Part shown: piece by piece, positions 61,207 through 64,000 of the stretch
How positions within the stretch are numbered: position 1 is the stretch's first letter
Layout of the letters: every line of letters starts with the position of its first letter
From: Paragorgia papillata
Taxonomy: Eukaryota; Cnidaria; Anthozoa; Scleralcyonacea; Coralliidae
DNA length: 64,000 bases
Direction: 5' to 3'
Assembly (NCBI GenBank): GCA_035771165.1
Contig: JAWNZC010000285.1
Coordinates: 620,001 to 684,000 of the forward strand
Made by a program: the position numbers and the translations under genes
The notes under the pieces: generated by a model
Database searches by the model: none
Told to the model about the DNA's origin: nothing
What the model saw: only the letters and a program-made list of their open reading frames with translations

Positions 61207-61275
61207 ACTAGTTGTTGAACTAGTTGTTGAACAAATCTAAACTAGTTGCTGAACAAATTTAAACTAGTTGTTAAA
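61203..61275. repeat. Tandem AACTAGTTG(T/C)TGAACAAAT
   Basis: Four imperfect copies of a 15-22 bp unit lie between two genes and run into the start of the next one. Confidence 0.75.
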
Positions 61276-61278
61276 TAA

Positions 61279-61659
61279 ATGGAAGCAGAACAAAGTAATG
61301 CAAAACCGAACGAAGTGAAACAAAGTGAAAAAAGTGAAGAAAAACAAACTATTACAAAAACCCCTCCACCTGTCCGCACCAAAAATCCAAAAAGAGTTGC
61401 CCAAGGAAAAAAACTGGCTGCAATAAGCAAGGCCGCAAAACTAAAGAAAAAACAACAGTTGGAAACAATCCCAGAAGAAGCCGAAAAAATGTCTCCAACA
61501 TCTTTAATAACATTTACTGGAACAATACTTGGAACTTGTTGTACACTTCTACTAACCTATATTGCATACAGTAATTGGGGAAAAAAGGACCCGAACTGCA
61601 AGGAAGAGATTCCTAGGGTAAAAACAGTTTACAAAGACCTTTCCCAATATGATCTTTGA
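61279..61659 (+). CDS. Single-pass membrane protein (126 aa)
   Basis: A polar, Lys-rich N-terminal part (residues 1-70) precedes one hydrophobic segment of about 23 residues (75-97, containing TILGTCCTLLLTYIAY) and a short C-terminal tail. It could sit in an internal membrane or act in membrane penetration. No family was recognised. Confidence 0.55.
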   Translation: MEAEQSNAKPNEVKQSEKSEEKQTITKTPPPVRTKNPKRVAQGKKLAAISKAAKLKKKQQLETIPEEAEKMSPTSLITFTGTILGTCCTLLLTYIAYSNWGKKDPNCKEEIPRVKTVYKDLSQYDL

Positions 61660-61673
61660 GTCAAAAGAAATTT

Positions 61674-61691
61674 CTATCCTGTTATGGATAG
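61674..61691. terminator. Intergenic hairpin CTATCC-tgttat-GGATAG
   Basis: A six-bp perfect stem between genes resembles the hairpin at 58920 in position and sequence style (CTAT(T/C)C arm). Its function is unproven. Confidence 0.3.
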
Positions 61692-61704
61692 GATTTAATA
61701 AAAT

Positions 61705-61896
61705 ATGATCGCACACAGTTATGCAACAGAATGTGTTTTTAGAAGCCAAACCTGGTTTAACATCGGAAAACTTATACACCTTATTTCAGAAGGGGGCTAT
61801 GATGGATACAAACTTTGGTTGTTATATAGTAAATATGATCTTAAAAACTATAATGAAAACCATTGTTATCATATTTGGGGAAATTTTGAACCCTAA
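61705..61896 (+). CDS. Unrecognised small protein (63 aa)
   Basis: The start MIAHSYATECVF is preferred because it follows AATAAAAT, the same leader type as neighbouring genes. An overlapping frame starting at 61721 is also open for 63 codons. The chosen one is rich in Trp, Tyr and His (YKLWLLYSKYDL). Confidence in the frame is modest. Confidence 0.35.
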   Translation: MIAHSYATECVFRSQTWFNIGKLIHLISEGGYDGYKLWLLYSKYDLKNYNENHCYHIWGNFEP

Positions 61897-61923
61897 ACAA
61901 AATTTTTTTTAACACTATAATAA

Positions 61924-63135
61924 ATGAATACAGAAAGAGAAGTTGAACTAATTCCTGGTTATAACCGTTTACACAAAAGTACAATAACCGGAGAACGAGC
62001 CCGAAATGTAATTACTTTCAACCCTAATTCGGCTAATGAAGGAGAAGTAATTTACATTCATATTCCAAAACTTAAACCTGGAGCAACCTTAGTTCCTGAC
62101 AAGATGTTTCTTCTGTTTGACTTTAAGAACAAGAATACCAAATCTTGGTTTAATAACAATCTTGCAAAACAACTACAAGAACGACTGGAAGTCAGGTTTG
62201 CAGGCGAAAAAGTTTACGACAACACAGGAGAAAGCCTTCTGGAAACATATAAGGACTTGTGGATAGACAAACACGAGAGATCCAATATGATCGAAGATGG
62301 TATTGCCACAGAAAACCAAAGAAAACTTATTTCAAAATCTGATGATGCCTCTTCCGACTCATATGCAGCTGTTTATGGAACAAAACAACGAATCCAGTTG
62401 GGTAAAATTTTAAAGGACCACGGATTGTATGCCCCCCACAGCATGGCAAATGACTTACAATATATTATTACATTGCCAAAAGCCACCAATATTATGAAAG
62501 CCCAAAGTAGCCAATCTGTGGCTGGTTACTCACTTGAAAATATCGAACTTGAGTACGAAACCATTACAAACTTTTCCCTAGTTCAGGAAATAGAATCTTC
62601 CTACCAAGTGGGTCGAGCCCTTTCGTTCGAACATGTAACTTTAATGAAAACCTCACCATGGGCAAGAGCAACAACTCTAATTAACGAAACCATTAATTTA
62701 CCAAGAAAGAGTATGAAGGCTGTTGTAATGTTGTTTACAAAAGCTTCCAGAGATGGATCAGAAGAGTTTGTTTACCCAAACATTGAGAATGTAAAAATTA
62801 CTATTGAAGGAGTTCCAAACAGTATTTACTCCCAAGGAATTCCAAAACGGAGGTTGTTTGAAGAGGCTGAACGACTTTTCAGACAAACAAATTATCCCAC
62901 CATCCAAGCTGAGGAGTTCTTCACAGAAGAGAAATTCGCGCTTGTTGTAGATCTTCGTTCGATCAATGACAACGATGTGTATGGAGATGGTACCAGGCTT
63001 TTAACAACCCAGTCCGGAATCATGTTGGAAATTACAAAGAAGGCAACATCAGCTGACCTTAAATGCCATGTTTTCATTCTTTCGGATGGACTCCTAAAAG
63101 TCCAAGGAGGAGCATTCCAGAGTGTAAATTACTAA
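61924..63135 (+). CDS. Candidate major capsid protein of element 2 (403 aa)
   Basis: The sequence belongs to a family I have met as unannotated proteins in invertebrate genomes. Blocks include NPNSANEGEVIYIHIPKLKP, FLLFDFKNKNTKSWF, RLEVRFAGEKVYDNTGESL, KDLWIDKHERSN and YYQ-like VQEIESSYQVGRAL. Length, beta-rich pattern and position directly before the packaging ATPase suggest a double jelly-roll capsid protein, unlike that of element 1 in sequence. The frame is intact. Structure prediction would be decisive. Confidence 0.55.
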   Translation: MNTEREVELIPGYNRLHKSTITGERARNVITFNPNSANEGEVIYIHIPKLKPGATLVPDKMFLLFDFKNKNTKSWFNNNLAKQLQERLEVRFAGEKVYDNTGESLLETYKDLWIDKHERSNMIEDGIATENQRKLISKSDDASSDSYAAVYGTKQRIQLGKILKDHGLYAPHSMANDLQYIITLPKATNIMKAQSSQSVAGYSLENIELEYETITNFSLVQEIESSYQVGRALSFEHVTLMKTSPWARATTLINETINLPRKSMKAVVMLFTKASRDGSEEFVYPNIENVKITIEGVPNSIYSQGIPKRRLFEEAERLFRQTNYPTIQAEEFFTEEKFALVVDLRSINDNDVYGDGTRLLTTQSGIMLEITKKATSADLKCHVFILSDGLLKVQGGAFQSVNY

Positions 63136-63142
63136 AATAAAA

Positions 63143-63790
63143 ATGGAACCAGTGAGACCATTTAATATGATTATTGTTGGAATGACAAGCTGTGGGAAAA
63201 CCCACTATTTGCTAAAAATGTTAGAAGAAATTCCCAAAAAATTTGAAAATATATTTTTAATTTGTCCTACTTTTGAATGGAACAAAACATATCTTGAATG
63301 GGAACACCTTAATGACCCAAGATTTTTTGTTATTCCTTGCGACCAAGACGAGTCCGAAGATTTTTTAAAATATGTTGTGGACTACTGTAAAGGAAGACCT
63401 TCGTTAATTATTTTGGATGACTGTGCTTCAGGACAGACTGTTAAAAACAGGACTAGTGAGTTAGTTAAACTTGGTTTTGGCGCCCGACATATGGATATTA
63501 GTACAATAGTTGTTACCCAACAACTAACAAGTATTGCGAAACCATATCGGGAAAATATTTCCAAACTGGTTACATTTTACAACCCAAACAGAAAAGACAT
63601 GCAGGTTATTTTAGATGATTACCTGGACATACCAAAAGAAGAAGAAAAAAAAATTAAAGAGATGTTGAGATCCCGGGAATATTCAAGACTAGAAATTAAC
63701 CTGGTTTACCCATACCATTACCAAATTATTTCTGGGGACCAAACAAATTTTGGGGATACAATAAATGAGGAACCTAAGAATCTTGCTTAA
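63143..63790 (+). CDS. A32/FtsK-like packaging ATPase of element 2 (215 aa)
   Basis: Walker A is GMTSCGKT (residues 13-20), Walker B is LIILDD (88-93) and the sensor is VVTQQ. The overall size is that of viral packaging ATPases. It differs strongly from the ATPase of element 1 apart from the motifs, so the two elements are separate lineages and not duplicates. The next gene starts inside its last codons. Confidence 0.85.
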   Translation: MEPVRPFNMIIVGMTSCGKTHYLLKMLEEIPKKFENIFLICPTFEWNKTYLEWEHLNDPRFFVIPCDQDESEDFLKYVVDYCKGRPSLIILDDCASGQTVKNRTSELVKLGFGARHMDISTIVVTQQLTSIAKPYRENISKLVTFYNPNRKDMQVILDDYLDIPKEEEKKIKEMLRSREYSRLEINLVYPYHYQIISGDQTNFGDTINEEPKNLA

Positions 63791-64000
63791 AAATGGGGAA
63801 ACAACTGTTAAATTTGAAGATCCTTTAATCATTGAAGACACCAAAATGTTAGTAAAAAATGCAACAGTGTTTTGGAACTTTAACAACATAACAAGTCCAA
63901 CATATATTATGCATGGAACAAAAAAAGTTAGTTTCAACAATGGTTATTGGACTGTTGGCATGATTATGGAAAGATTAAAGGAAAATGAAATAAAATCTGA
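63765..64000 (+). CDS. Candidate minor capsid protein, cut by window end (78+ aa)
   Basis: ATG at 63765 follows ACAATAA and overlaps the ATPase end by 26 nt. The frame is open to the end of the window. It reads MRNLRILLKNGETTV, then FWNFNNITSPTYIMHG and NNGYWTVGMIMERLKEN. The GYWT...I...L pattern recalls the start of penton-type minor capsid proteins in Polinton-like viruses. Partial, so uncertain. Confidence 0.45.
   Translation, partial: MRNLRILLKNGETTVKFEDPLIIEDTKMLVKNATVFWNFNNITSPTYIMHGTKKVSFNNGYWTVGMIMERLKENEIKS

Noticed and set aside
61721..61912. 63-codon frame overlapping the gene at 61705
   Set aside because: Its start lacks the AATAAA-type leader seen before the other genes of element 2, and its hydrophobic composition looks like a shadow. 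Kept only as an alternative.

Overview
The window looks like a stretch of an AT-rich animal genome, most likely a marine invertebrate such as a cnidarian (an inference from the repeat families; no single-copy host gene is visible to settle it). It holds GT-AG introns, non-LTR retrotransposons, a tRNA-derived SINE, a Crypton-type tyrosine recombinase, MITE-like fold-back repeats and long TA tracts. Two virus-like Maverick/Polinton-class elements are embedded in it.

1-21,300: host repeat landscape. A decayed RPA-like gene, a TTAA-flanked repeat family (three copies), two non-LTR retrotransposons (about 2,990-6,496 and 10,472-16,010) and a piece of a third (20,606-21,294), a SINE inside the first, a Crypton recombinase with a 73-nt intron whose last 742 bp is copied into the second retrotransposon, and several hairpin repeats in TA tracts.

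21,300-57,480: element 1, a Maverick/Polinton (adintovirus-like) provirus. Its centre carries protein-primed DNA polymerase B, packaging ATPase, adenain-like protease, double jelly-roll major capsid protein, penton-type minor capsid protein, retroviral-type integrase and three small basic proteins that share (Q/Y)(R/K)GG sites. Accessory genes include a SET-domain methyltransferase, a Fic-domain protein, a tail-anchored protein that might be Bcl-2-like, and a gene with an 81-nt intron. Both arms carry members of the same two gene families, pointing inwards, among repeated CArG-like motifs (CC, six A/T, GG) and TATA boxes. Polymerase, protease, integrase and one arm gene have frameshifts or stops, and the ATPase is split by a nested 6.88-kb two-gene transposon. 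The copy is therefore a damaged fossil, although the capsid, SET and Fic frames are open.

57,480-64,000 (running off the end): element 2, a different Polinton-like virus, separated from element 1 by a GC-rich block and G-rich repeats. All its genes lie on the + strand and are tightly packed: two C2H2 mini-proteins, a lectin-like and a collagen-like fibre that share an N-terminal tag, a membrane protein, a candidate major capsid protein, a packaging ATPase and the start of a candidate minor capsid protein. Its frames are intact as far as visible.
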